A stretch of 64,000 bases of DNA. Source: DATAOG01 sp963798075 (lineage in GTDB: Bacteria > Pseudomonadota > Alphaproteobacteria > Geminicoccales > Geminicoccaceae). The position numbers were made by a program, and so were the translations under genes. The notes under the pieces are model-generated. The model saw nothing but the letters and a program-made list of their open reading frames with translations, had not been told where the DNA came from and did not search any database. Each line of letters opens with the position of its first letter. The first letter of the stretch is position 1. The stretch covers positions 124,001 through 188,000 of the forward strand of contig CAWCRU010000001.1 in assembly GCA_963798075.1 (NCBI GenBank). The letters run 5' to 3'. This document shows, one piece after another, positions 36,877 through 45,565 of this stretch.

Positions 36877-36964
36877 CGCCCCTGTGACGCACTTCACGGG
36901 ACCGGCTCCGGCCGTGGGGTAGCCTCGCATGCCATCCTCATCGAGGGCTTGGAGTTGGGCCGTC

Positions 36965-37760
36965 ATGCCGGCGCCGTCTTACGAGAGCGCGCTCCTGGTC
37001 GATCGCCTGCGCGGGACCCTGCCGGTCTTGCTCGCCTGCGGTCACGACGGGACGGAGCAGCCCGAAGGGGTCCGCGCCCGAGACCCCGAAGGGTTTCCCC
37101 CTCGCTGCGCATTCAACCCGTCGCGCGATCGCAACGTCGCCGACCTCACCCGGGCGGTCGCCGAGAAGCTTTTGGCGCAGGCGGGCGAGGCGCCCTACGT
37201 TGCGATCGCCGGCTTCCACCGCAAGTACATCGATGCCAACCGGTCGCCGGAGTGCGCCTTCGAGCCCGGCCCCGCCCTGGCCTACTACGATGAGTACCAC
37301 GCCGTGCTGCGCGGCTTCGTGGACGAGATTCGCGCCGAGAACGACGGGATCGGGCTGCTGCTCGACCTGCACGGCGCCGAACGCCGGCGAGACGCCCCGG
37401 CCGACATCTATGTGGGCACCGAGAACGGCTGGACCATCACCGCCCTGCGACGGGAGACCAGCGATGACGCGCTCTACCGCCGGCGCGGGCTGGTCGGGCT
37501 GCTGCAGGCTGCAGGCTATGCGATGCTGCCGGGCCGGCCCGGCGAGCCGGAGCACCCGGCCTTCACCGGCGGCTACACCGTGGAGACCTACGGCAGCCAC
37601 CGCGCCGACGGGATCGACGCGATCCAGCTCGAGATCGTCAAGGAACTGCGCACCGACGAGACCGCCCGCGCCCGAACTCGCGACCGATCTCGCCAACGCG
37701 ATCCTGAGCCTCCTGCCGCGCTGGCTGCCATCCCCGCCGCGCCGGCGCCGCACGCGCTGA
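36965..37760 (+). CDS. N-formylglutamate amidohydrolase-family protein (frame broken near 37675)
   Basis: A zinc-dependent hydrolase of the FGase family, about 264 aa. It begins with VLLACGHDGTEQPEG, where H would bind zinc, and has VADLTRAVAEKLL, the fold helix, LLLDLHGAERRRD (second site) and the C-terminal YTVETYGSHRADGIDAIQLE. After ELRTDETAR the frame breaks and PELATDLANAILSLLPRWL in the next frame completes the gene; dropping one G near 37675 repairs it. FGase removes formyl groups from N-formyl-amino acids. It stands 88 bp after the trpF-like gene and may be in the same operon. Confidence 0.75.
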
Positions 37761-37770
37761 ACGCCCGGGC

Positions 37771-39165
37771 TCAAAGCGCTACGATCTTGCCGGGGTTCAT
37801 GAGGTTGTGCGGGTCGAGGGCCTGCTTGACCCTGCGCATCACGTCGATGGCGCCCGCGCCATGCTCGGCCTCGAGGTAGGCGATCTTGCCGTGGCCGACG
37901 CCGTGCTCGCCGGTGCAGGTGCCGCCCAGCGCCAGCGCATGCTCGACCATGCGCCGGTTGACCGCCTTGGCGCGCGTCACCTCGTCGGCATCGTCGAGAT
38001 CGACCAGGAACACGAGATGGAAGTTGCCATCGCCGACATGGCCGACGAGCGGCGCCAGCAGGCCCGCCCCGGCAATGTCGCGTTTGACGCGCGTGATGCA
38101 TTCGGCGAGATGCGAGATCGGGACGCAGACGTCGGCGACGATGCCCTTGGCGCCCGGCCTGAGCGCCAGGGTCGCGTAGAACGCATCGTGGCGCGCCTGC
38201 CAGAGCCGGTTGCGCTCCTCCGCAGCGCTCGCCCACTGGAAATCGGCGCCGCCAAGGTCGCCGGCGATGGCCGCAACCGTCTCGGCCTGCTCCGCAACCC
38301 CCGCCTTTGAGCCGTGGAACTCGAAGAAGAGGGCGGGTGCGATCCGGTAGCCTTCGAGCTTGGAGTAGCGGATGCAGGCGTCCATCGTGAGCTCGTCCAA
38401 AAGCTCGATCCGCGCGACCGGGACGCCCGCCTGGATGGTCGAGATCACCGTGTCGACCGCATCCTCGATCCTCTCGAAGCTGCAGACCGCGGCCGAGATC
38501 GCTTCCGGGATGCCGTGCAGGCGAAGCCGGATCTCGGTGATCACGCCGAGCGTGCCCTCGGAGCCGACGAACAGGCGGGTGAGATCGTAGCCGGCCGAGG
38601 ACTTGCGCGCCCGGCCGCCGGTCCGGATCACCCGGCCGTCGGCAAGCACGACCACAAGGCCCAGCACGTTCTCGCGCATCGTGCCGTAGCGGACCGCATT
38701 GGTCCCCGAGGCGCGGGTCGCGGTCATGCCGCCGAGGCTCGCATCGGCGCCCGGGTCGATCGGGAAGAACAGCCCGGTGTCGCGCAGATGCGCGTTCAGC
38801 TGCTTCCTGGTCACGCCGGGCTGGACCAGGCAGTCGAGGTCCTCGGCATTGACCTCGAGGACCTGGTTCATCTCCGAGAGATCGATCGTGACGCCACCAC
38901 TGAGCGCCGCGATGTGGCCCTCGAGCGAGGTGCCGGTGCCGAAGGGGATCACGGGCAGCCGGTGCGCGGCGCAGATCTCGACGATCCGGCCGACCTCGGC
39001 GGTCGAGCGCGCAAAGGCGACCGCATCGGGCGGCGCGCCCGGGTGATAGGTTTCGTCCTGGCCATGGCGTTCGCGCACCGCGGGCGACGTGGTCAGGCGA
39101 TCGCCAAGCAGGCCGCCAAGTTCGGCGAGGGCGGTCGTGAGCGGGGTCGGCGCAAGATCGGCCAT
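37771..39165 (-). CDS. FAD-binding oxidoreductase, glycolate/D-lactate dehydrogenase (GlcD) type
   Basis: A flavoprotein of 464 aa with a PCMH-type FAD domain and a C-terminal FAD-oxidase-C domain. The FAD motif is IPFGTGTSLEGHIAAL followed by DASLGGMTATRASGTNAVRYG. The C-terminal part has VGHVGDGNFHL, the substrate-side histidine region, and GTCTGEHGVGHGKIAYL. It fits D-2-hydroxyacid dehydrogenases that pass electrons to a cytochrome c or quinone. It is tail-to-tail with the FGase-like gene (10 nt). The substrate could be D-lactate or glycolate; length alone cannot decide. Confidence 0.9.
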   Translation of the reverse strand: MADLAPTPLTTALAELGGLLGDRLTTSPAVRERHGQDETYHPGAPPDAVAFARSTAEVGRIVEICAAHRLPVIPFGTGTSLEGHIAALSGGVTIDLSEMNQVLEVNAEDLDCLVQPGVTRKQLNAHLRDTGLFFPIDPGADASLGGMTATRASGTNAVRYGTMRENVLGLVVVLADGRVIRTGGRARKSSAGYDLTRLFVGSEGTLGVITEIRLRLHGIPEAISAAVCSFERIEDAVDTVISTIQAGVPVARIELLDELTMDACIRYSKLEGYRIAPALFFEFHGSKAGVAEQAETVAAIAGDLGGADFQWASAAEERNRLWQARHDAFYATLALRPGAKGIVADVCVPISHLAECITRVKRDIAGAGLLAPLVGHVGDGNFHLVFLVDLDDADEVTRAKAVNRRMVEHALALGGTCTGEHGVGHGKIAYLEAEHGAGAIDVMRRVKQALDPHNLMNPGKIVAL

Positions 39166-39369
39166 GGCTCTCGTGTCCGGGTGGAGCCTCCGGGTGAGCC
39201 TCTAGTCATAACAGCTCGCGGCGCGGGCGGCATAGCCCGTTGGCGGTTCGCCGCAGTCAGCTGCAGGACAACCAAACCTTAAGCATCCGCGGCTACCGTG
39301 GCAGTTGCCGCTCTCTGCCGCGGCCCTCGATGCGCGGCCGGCACCCACGACCAGCAGAGGAACCCCGTG

Positions 39370-40929
39370 ATGGCGCCATTGCCGCCGTTCAAGCAGGATC
39401 ACCAGGCGACGCTCCGCAGCCGGGCCGCGATGCTGGCCTCGACGGCCATGGCACGCATCGGCTTCGGGCTGCCGGAGCCGGCTGCGCGCGGTGGTCATTC
39501 GAGCTCGGCCGGCGGGCTTGCGATCTCGCTGACCAACGCGTCGCTGCGGATCGAGGAGGGCCTGTTGATGGCCTTCGGACCGGAAGGCGATCCGATTCCG
39601 CCCGCCGCCTTCGCGGCGATGGCGAGCGAGCAGCCCGACGCCGAGGTGGCACTGGCCGACGGCCCCACGGTAATGGCTTTGCGGGCCGCCGCGGTGCTCG
39701 ACGCGCAGGCCAAGGGACCGCTCGGCGGCCGGCAACAGGATCGGACAGGCGGCGAGGCCTGGATCAAGGCGATGCTGGGCCTCGGGCCGCAGCCGGTGCT
39801 CGCGGCCAGGGCCGAGCTGCGCGGCGAGGAGCGCGCCTGCGAGCTCACCGTCTTCGGCCGCGAGCTGATGCTGGCGCTGCCTGGCGGCCGCAGCTTCCTG
39901 ATCGTCGACCCCGCGCCTGGAGACCGGGCGGCCGCGACCGTCGGGCTGCTGGCGGCCGATGGCCGGCCTCTGGCGGTCAAGGATCTGGTCGAACGCCTGC
40001 GGGCGCAGGTCGGGCAACGGCCGCCAGCGGATGCACCAAGTGGTGCTGTGCGTCCGTTCGCCGAGATCGTGCTGACCGGCTGCGCGATCGAGCGCACCAC
40101 GGACGGGCTCCTTTTGGAGCTGCCGGCGGTGGGCGGCGTGCGCCTGATGCGCCTCGGCAAGGCGGCGCCGGCCGGACCCAGGGTCAGGATCGTCTTGCGC
40201 GACGGCCAGGCTGCCGATCTCGCGGAGGTGACCGCCGCGCTCGGAGGGATGCAGGCCATGGTCGATTACTCGCCGCAACCGCCGGCAGGCCCGGACGAGC
40301 TGCCCGCCGCCCCGGGACCGGCCGCGCAGCGCTCGAGCGTGCCGGCAGGGGCGCTGCCGGTGGGCTTCGGCATCCCGCGCGGCGACGGGGTCGAGGCGGA
40401 TCGGACCGTGATCGTGATCGTCGACGGGGTGCCGCCGGGCGGCGTCCTCTCGGCCGGGATCGACGAGGGCGATGGCCGCTGGCTGCTGAGCCCGCGGCAG
40501 CTGGCCGGCCTGACGCTGTCCCCGCCGCCCGGCTGGAGCGCGGCTCTGGCCCTCGAGGTGACCGCGGTCGCGGTCCGCAACCGGACGGGCGAGTTCGGCA
40601 CAGCGACCGAGAGCGTGGTCGTGACGCTCGGTGCGCCCGCCGGGACGGTCGCCCGCCTGGCGATCGAGCCGGCGGCGATCCGCGACGGCGGCCCCGCGCT
40701 GAGCGCCCTGATGATCCGCGGCGTGCCGCCCGGCGCGCGCCTGTCGGCCGGAACCTACGACCCCGCGACCGACGGCTGGGTGCTCCGGCCCGATCAGCTC
40801 GCAGGCCTCACCTTGGCGGCGGCGGCCGGCCAGGCCGACTTCACGCTCACGGTGCTCGGCATTTCGCTGGCTGCCGGCGGGCGTGCCGAGGCCCGGATCC
40901 TGACCCGGCTGCCGGTCGCCCCGCGCTGA
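39370..40929 (+). CDS. Protein with C-terminal adhesin-type (VCBS-like) repeat modules, otherwise unknown
   Basis: A 519-aa protein. The first two thirds are unfamiliar and rich in alanine and glycine. The C-terminal third has two modules of one type: VDGVPPGGVLSAGIDEGDGR followed by WLLSPRQLAGLTL, and IRGVPPGARLSAGTYDPATD followed by WVLRPDQLAGLTL. This is the VCBS/Ig-like repeat seen in large bacterial adhesins and RTX proteins, here without signal peptide or RTX motifs. The start is at the ATG at 39370 with AGAGGA just upstream (a GTG three bases before is the alternative). It stands alone. Confidence 0.6.
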   Translation: MAPLPPFKQDHQATLRSRAAMLASTAMARIGFGLPEPAARGGHSSSAGGLAISLTNASLRIEEGLLMAFGPEGDPIPPAAFAAMASEQPDAEVALADGPTVMALRAAAVLDAQAKGPLGGRQQDRTGGEAWIKAMLGLGPQPVLAARAELRGEERACELTVFGRELMLALPGGRSFLIVDPAPGDRAAATVGLLAADGRPLAVKDLVERLRAQVGQRPPADAPSGAVRPFAEIVLTGCAIERTTDGLLLELPAVGGVRLMRLGKAAPAGPRVRIVLRDGQAADLAEVTAALGGMQAMVDYSPQPPAGPDELPAAPGPAAQRSSVPAGALPVGFGIPRGDGVEADRTVIVIVDGVPPGGVLSAGIDEGDGRWLLSPRQLAGLTLSPPPGWSAALALEVTAVAVRNRTGEFGTATESVVVTLGAPAGTVARLAIEPAAIRDGGPALSALMIRGVPPGARLSAGTYDPATDGWVLRPDQLAGLTLAAAAGQADFTLTVLGISLAAGGRAEARILTRLPVAPR

Positions 40930-41242
40930 CCCCGACCGCGGGCGCGGCTGCCGGGCGCGCGCCCGCAGACGCGGGTCTCAAGCCGATGGACAGGCGCCCC
41001 CGCCAGGGTTAATTCTGACCCCTCACCCCGAACGAACGGCGACGGCAGCCGGCGGCCGCGCGGGGCAACGACAGGGGCGCGCAATGAGACTTTCCCCATG
41101 CGGCATGGCCTGGTGCGGCGCCGGTGGCGCTGAGCGCGCCCGGCGCCGGCCGCGACGTCGACCGCCGGGACGACGCCAGCGTCGATTTCACGAGCAGACC
41201 CGCAGGCAACCAACGACGAACTCGATCAAGGGAGGCTAGGAC
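40930..41242. promoter_or_regulatory. Intergenic region upstream of frcB
   Basis: 313 bp without a supportable gene. It is GC-rich except for a short AGGGTTAATTCTGACC patch at about 41005-41020 and ends in a strong ribosome site (GGGAGGCTAGGAC) before the frcB start. The promoter of the frc operon must lie here; no operator was recognised. Confidence 0.4.
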
Positions 41243-42283
41243 ATGACAGCCAGACTTCGGACGCTCAATTGGGGCGCGGCCAGCGTCGCCGCTTTGTTCG
41301 CGCTGGGCGTCACGCCCGCGCTGTCGGACGACGTGCTGGTCGGCCTGATCACCAAGACCGAGGGCAACCCCTTCTTCGTCAAGATGCGCGAGGGCGCGCA
41401 GGAGAAGGCGAGCGAGCTCGGCCTGAAGCTGCAGACCTACGCCGGCAAGTACGATGGCGACAACGAGGGCCAGGTGTCTGCGATCGAGGGCCTGATCGCG
41501 GCCGGCGCCAAGGGCTTCGCGATCGTGCCCAGCGATTCCTCGGCGATCGTGCCGACCGTGCAGCAGGCGCGTGACGCCGGGCTTCTGGTCATCGTGCTCG
41601 ACACGCCGCTCGATCCGATCGACGCCGCCGACTACACCTTTGCTACCGACAATTTCAAAGCCGGCGAGCTGATCGGCGCCTGGGCGGCAAAGACCCTCGG
41701 CGACAAGGCGGCAGACGCCAAGATCGCCATGCTCGACCTCGCCGTCAACCAGCCGACCGTCGACTACCTGCGCGACCAGGGCTTCATGAAGGGCTTCGGC
41801 ATCGACATCAAGGATCCGAAGCACTACGGCGACGAGGACGATGCCCGCATCTGCGGCCACGAGATGACCGGCGGCAACGAGGACGGCGGTCGCACGGCCA
41901 TGGAGACCCTGCTCCAGAAATGTCCCGACACCACTCTCGTCTACACGATCAACGAGCCGGCCGCGGCCGGTGCGTGGGAAGCGCTGAAGGCGGCCGGCAA
42001 GGCCGACGGCAGCGTCCTCGTCGTCTCGATCGACGGCGGCTGCCCGGGCGTCCGCAACGTCGAGGCGGGCGTCATCGGCGCGACCTCGCAGCAGTACCCG
42101 CACAAGATGGCGGCCATGGCGCTCGAGACCATCGCCGACTATGCGAAGACCGGCGAGAAGCCCAAGAAGGTGACCGAAGGGCTCGACTTCTTCGACACCG
42201 GCGCCACGCTGATCACCGCGCATCCGGTCGAGGGCGTCCCCTCGATCAGCGTCAAGGAAGGCCTCGACCTCTGCTGGGGCTGA
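41243..42283 (+). CDS. frcB: Sugar ABC transporter substrate-binding protein FrcB
   Basis: A periplasmic binding protein of 346 aa in the ribose/fructose class. A signal peptide (about 1-28, cleaved after PALSDD) leads into VLVGLITKTEGNPFFVKMRE, the classic family opening, and CPDTTLVYTINEPAAAGAWE, GGCPGVRNVEAGVIGATSQQ follow. This is close to FrcB of rhizobial fructose uptake as I recall it. It is the first gene of frcBCA. After its stop lies a strong hairpin (see 42325). Fructose is likely; ribose or mannose are alternatives. Confidence 0.85.
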   Translation: MTARLRTLNWGAASVAALFALGVTPALSDDVLVGLITKTEGNPFFVKMREGAQEKASELGLKLQTYAGKYDGDNEGQVSAIEGLIAAGAKGFAIVPSDSSAIVPTVQQARDAGLLVIVLDTPLDPIDAADYTFATDNFKAGELIGAWAAKTLGDKAADAKIAMLDLAVNQPTVDYLRDQGFMKGFGIDIKDPKHYGDEDDARICGHEMTGGNEDGGRTAMETLLQKCPDTTLVYTINEPAAAGAWEALKAAGKADGSVLVVSIDGGCPGVRNVEAGVIGATSQQYPHKMAAMALETIADYAKTGEKPKKVTEGLDFFDTGATLITAHPVEGVPSISVKEGLDLCWG

Positions 42284-42324
42284 TCCCCTTCCGGTCAAGG
42301 ACAGCCTGGACGGCGAGCAGGACA

Positions 42325-42356
42325 GGGAAGAGCAACCAGCAAGGGTTGCTCTTCCC
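42325..42356 (+). promoter_or_regulatory. Perfect intercistronic hairpin between frcB and frcC
   Basis: GGGAAGAGCAACC and its exact reverse complement GGTTGCTCTTCCC flank a 6-nt loop (AGCAAG): 13 perfect pairs, no U-run after it. It starts 41 nt behind the binding-protein stop. In comparable sugar operons such stems stabilise the upstream message so the binding protein is made in excess, or attenuate the downstream genes. After it lie three copies of a GGCCACGAC-type repeat (42360-42410). Confidence 0.8.
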
Positions 42357-42419
42357 GTCGCGGCCACGACGAGCGCCGGCCACGACCGGCGGCGGCCACG
42401 ACGAGCGGCGGGACGGAGC

Positions 42420-43502
42420 ATGAGCGGCGCCAGCGAGGGCACGGCCCGGGAACGATCGGATTTCGAGAGCCTGCCGGCGGCCTCCGGCGAGGTCGCCGTC
42501 TTCGGCGAGGAGGAGACCTCGCCGCTCCGGCGGCTGCACCATTTCCTCCACGCCTATCCGACCGTGGTGCCGTTCATCGTCCTCCTGCTCGGCGTCGTGA
42601 TCTTCGCAGCACTGATCGGCAGCCGGTTCTTTGCCCCGTTCAACCTCTCGCTCGTGCTCCAGCAGGTCACGATCATCGGCACCCTCGGCATCGCCCAGAC
42701 GCTGATCATCCTGACCGCCGGCATCGACCTCTCGGTCGGCGCGATCATGGTCCTGTCCTCGATCGTGATGGGAAGACTGGCGGTCGTCAGCGGGGTTCCG
42801 GTCGAGGTCTCCTTCCCGCTCGGCCTGCTCACCGGCATGGCCTGCGGCCTCCTCAACGGCACGCTGGTGACGCGCTTCAAGCTGCCGCCCTTCATCGTCA
42901 CGCTCGGCACCTGGAGCATCCTGGGCGCGCTCGTCCTCTTCTATTCGCGCAGCGAGACGCTCCGGCAGCAGGAGGTCGAGGCGGCCGCGGCGTTCCTGCA
43001 GGTCACCGGCACCGCGATCCAGATCGGCGGCGCGCGCATCACGCTGGGCTCGATCCTGATGATCCTTTTGGCCGTGCTGGTCTGGTACGTCTTGAACCGG
43101 ACCGCGTTCGGCCGCCACGTCTACGCCACGGGCGACGATCTGAACGCGGCGCGCCTTGCCGGCATCGACACCACGCGCACGCTGCTCGCCGTCTACACGA
43201 TCGCCGGCCTGATCTGCTCGCTCGCCGGCTGGGTGCTGATCGGCCGGATCGGCGCCGTCAGCCCGCTCGCCGGCCAGACCGCCAACCTCGATTCGATCAC
43301 CGCGGTCGTGATCGGCGGCACCAGCCTGTTCGGCGGCCGCGGCTCGATCGTCGGCACCCTGATCGGCGCGCTGATCGTCGGCGTGTTCCGCAATGGCCTC
43401 GCTCTCGCCGGCCTCGATGCCCTCTGGCAGGAGTTCACCGTCGGCGTTCTGATCATCGTCGCGGTGGCGCTCGACCAATGGATCCGGAGGGTCTCGGCAT
43501 GA
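42420..43502 (+). CDS. frcC: Sugar ABC transporter permease FrcC
   Basis: An RbsC/FrcC-type permease of 360 aa. After a charged N-terminal cytoplasmic tail, about eight hydrophobic helices follow. Family phrases are LIILTAGIDLSVGAIMVLSS, GLLNGTLVTRFKLPPFIVTL, TGDDLNAARLAGIDT and AVVIGGTSLFGGRGSIVGTL, the last being the EAA-like coupling loop. Its stop overlaps the start of frcA (ATGA). One permease with one ATPase forms a homodimeric transporter. Confidence 0.9.
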   Translation: MSGASEGTARERSDFESLPAASGEVAVFGEEETSPLRRLHHFLHAYPTVVPFIVLLLGVVIFAALIGSRFFAPFNLSLVLQQVTIIGTLGIAQTLIILTAGIDLSVGAIMVLSSIVMGRLAVVSGVPVEVSFPLGLLTGMACGLLNGTLVTRFKLPPFIVTLGTWSILGALVLFYSRSETLRQQEVEAAAAFLQVTGTAIQIGGARITLGSILMILLAVLVWYVLNRTAFGRHVYATGDDLNAARLAGIDTTRTLLAVYTIAGLICSLAGWVLIGRIGAVSPLAGQTANLDSITAVVIGGTSLFGGRGSIVGTLIGALIVGVFRNGLALAGLDALWQEFTVGVLIIVAVALDQWIRRVSA

Positions 43503-44281
43503 GCGGCCAAGCCCCGCAGCCGGTGCTCCAGGCGCGCGGCCTGGTCAAGCGCTACGGCCGGGTCACGGCCCTCGACCATGCCGATTTCGACCTCCTGCCG
43601 AACGAGATCCTAGGCGTGATCGGCGACAACGGCGCCGGCAAGTCGACCTTGATCAAGACGCTGGCCGGCGCCGTCATCCCGGACCACGGCGAGATCTTAC
43701 TCGACGGCCAGCCTGTCCACTTCCGCTCGCCGATCGAGGCCCGCGCCGCCGGCATCGAGACCGTCTACCAGGACCTGGCGCTGGCGACCGCGCTCTCGAT
43801 CGCCGACAACCTCTTCCTCGGCCGCGAGCGCCGCAAGCCAGGCCCGGCCGGCAGCCTCTTCCGCCTGCTGGACCGCGCGGGCATGCAAAGAGACGCGCGA
43901 AAACACCTGAACGCCCTTGGCCTGCTCACGATCCAGAACATCCGCCAGAAAGTCGAGACCCTCTCGGGCGGCCAGCGCCAGGGCGTGGCCGTGGTCCGCG
44001 CCACCGCCTTCGGCAGCCGCGTCGTGATCATGGACGAGCCGACCGCCGCCCTCGGCGTCAAGGAATCCCGCAAGGTCCTGGAGCTGATCCTGGACGTCAA
44101 GAAGCGCGGCCTCCCGATCGTCCTGATCAGCCACAACATGCCCCACGTCTTCGAGCTCGCCGACCGCATCCACATCCACCGCCTCGGCCGCCGCATCGCG
44201 GTCATCAACCCCGCCGAATACTCGATGTCGGACGCGGTCGCGATCATGACCGGCGCGATGCAGCCCCGCGCGGCGGCGTGA
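43499..44281 (+). CDS. frcA: Sugar ABC transporter ATP-binding protein FrcA
   Basis: An ATPase of 260 aa. Walker A is GDNGAGKSTLIKTLAG, the signature is LSGGQRQGVAVVRA, Walker B is VVIMDEPTAALG and the switch histidine is in VLISHNMPHVFEL. It has a single nucleotide-binding domain, as expected for FrcA, unlike the doubled RbsA. I take the ATG at 43499, which overlaps the frcC stop and follows GGAGG. The last 240 bp (44040-44281) are repeated in two damaged copies at 46502-46747 and 48752-48852, making this gene the probable source of the duplication. Confidence 0.9.
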   Translation: MSGQAPQPVLQARGLVKRYGRVTALDHADFDLLPNEILGVIGDNGAGKSTLIKTLAGAVIPDHGEILLDGQPVHFRSPIEARAAGIETVYQDLALATALSIADNLFLGRERRKPGPAGSLFRLLDRAGMQRDARKHLNALGLLTIQNIRQKVETLSGGQRQGVAVVRATAFGSRVVIMDEPTAALGVKESRKVLELILDVKKRGLPIVLISHNMPHVFELADRIHIHRLGRRIAVINPAEYSMSDAVAIMTGAMQPRAAA

Positions 44282-44527
44282 GGTTGGCACGGCGACCAGA
44301 TGCCCGCGGCTGGTCCGAACCGCAGAGGCCTTCTATGTAGCGTCAAAGACCGTCGTGTTCGGCAATTGGTCACGTATTCCGTTGCCAGGCTGTAGCCCGA
44401 GCGCTCTGAAAATGCCTTCTCAGGTCGCCCTTACCTGCGAAGGCCTCCTTCGGTCGCGAAAGCAACATGAACCTCATGTGCGCCTGTTGATTGCCGGTCG
44501 ATAACGAGGCGCTCAAGGGCTGAAGTC

Positions 44528-44992
44528 CTAGCGCAAACCGTCCTGCGAAACCAGGACTTCGTAGTTGCCGACTTGTACCTCGACGCCACCAAACCCGATC
44601 AAAGCCGCACCAAAGCCAAATCTTATCTTGCCCGGATGGAGACCTCCATTTAGGAAAGCTCTCGCTACAAACAAGGGGTCACCATTATCTTCCCGTCCGC
44701 AGACGATTGCAGCGTCTGGAATCTGCCCTTCAGAGCCGGCAGTCCAGATGCCTTGTTGAAAAAGCACTTCGTAATCACCGATCGGGACCTCGTTGCCACC
44801 ACACGGGATGAGCGCCGCGCCAAAGCCCTGGCGAACCTTGCCCGGTTGAATTGTGCGGCCAAGAGGATTGTTGGGAATCGTATTGCCGGGCGAACGGGCG
44901 ACCCATAAGGACGTTCCATCCGCCTCTCGCCCGTGCGGCTGGGCGCCGTTCGGAATTCGGCCTCCGGAGGCCCCTATAAAACGATAGTCCAT
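44528..44992 (-). CDS. DM9-domain (DUF3421) protein
   Basis: A 154-aa protein made of two DM9 repeats. The first includes IPNGAQPHGREADGTSLWVA and PGKVRQGFGAAL then GGNEVPIGDYEVL; the second has IPDAAIVCGREDNGDPLFVA, HPGKIRFGFGAALIGFGG and VGNYEVLV. The alternating motif (GREADG..LWVAR..PGK...GGxE...YEVL) is that of DM9/DUF3421, a mannose-type lectin fold known mostly from insects, molluscs and some bacteria. The ATG at 44992 with GGAGGT seven bases upstream decides the start. No signal peptide, so the product may be cytoplasmic or exported in another way. Confidence 0.8.
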   Translation of the reverse strand: MDYRFIGASGGRIPNGAQPHGREADGTSLWVARSPGNTIPNNPLGRTIQPGKVRQGFGAALIPCGGNEVPIGDYEVLFQQGIWTAGSEGQIPDAAIVCGREDNGDPLFVARAFLNGGLHPGKIRFGFGAALIGFGGVEVQVGNYEVLVSQDGLR

Positions 44993-45294
44993 GTCGTACC
45001 TCCGTGAACTTTGTTCGGGACTTTGGATCGCGCTGTGGGGGCCGTCGAGATGATTTAGATGCCGGTTTTCTTTCCAGCTCATGGGAAAATTACTTGAACT
45101 TAAACTTTCCAATATCGATGATTTGAACTTCACTATAGTGGAACGCAGTCGTCTAGATCTCGCTCTACGAAGTCGCAACTCGCCATCTGATTGCTCCCTT
45201 AACGGTCGCCCTTTAAGTTGAAACGCGAAGCATCAGCGGCCATTGCCACAAGCATCACAACTCGGGTCAGTCAATCGTCGAAAGCCCGCCTGGG
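44993..45294. promoter_or_regulatory. Low-GC intergenic region upstream of the DM9 gene
   Basis: About 300 bp, clearly lower in GC than the rest (for example ACTTGAACTTAAACTTTCCA near 45090). It should carry the promoter of the DM9 gene. I see no gene and no firm palindrome. The composition suggests recent acquisition together with the DM9 gene. Confidence 0.4.
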
Positions 45295-45537
45295 TCATTT
45301 GGTCCCGACCTTCTTCGCCGCAGCGAGCAGCGCTTCGCACGACCGGTGCAGCGCCTCGACCTGGCTCTGCATGTGATCCAGCATTGCGTGGGTCAGCATC
45401 GCCTCGGCGACGGTTGTCCAGCCGGGCTGTTTGATGATCGGCAGCAATTGCTGCACGTAACCGCCCTCGGCGAGCGAGCCGACGGTCCTCTCGATGGCGC
45501 GCAGCTTTGTCTCTATCGCAGCGATGTCATGGGTCAT
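45295..45537 (-). CDS. Small helical protein, unknown
   Basis: An 80-aa protein starting MTHDIAAIETKLRAIERTVG. It is mostly helical and charged (QVEALHRSCEALLAAAKKVG at the end), with no signal peptide or membrane segment. The next gene upstream (45566-46057) is 28 bp away on the same strand, so they probably form an operon. I recognise no family. Confidence 0.55.
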   Translation of the reverse strand: MTHDIAAIETKLRAIERTVGSLAEGGYVQQLLPIIKQPGWTTVAEAMLTHAMLDHMQSQVEALHRSCEALLAAAKKVGTK

Positions 45538-45565
45538 GACGGCTCTCCTGTCCATGATTGCAGGC

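Noticed and set aside
39240..41012. Second long plus-strand frame over the repeat-module protein
   Set aside because: Arg/Gly/Ala-rich out-of-phase shadow; the frame starting at 39370 has the repeat modules and a ribosome site.
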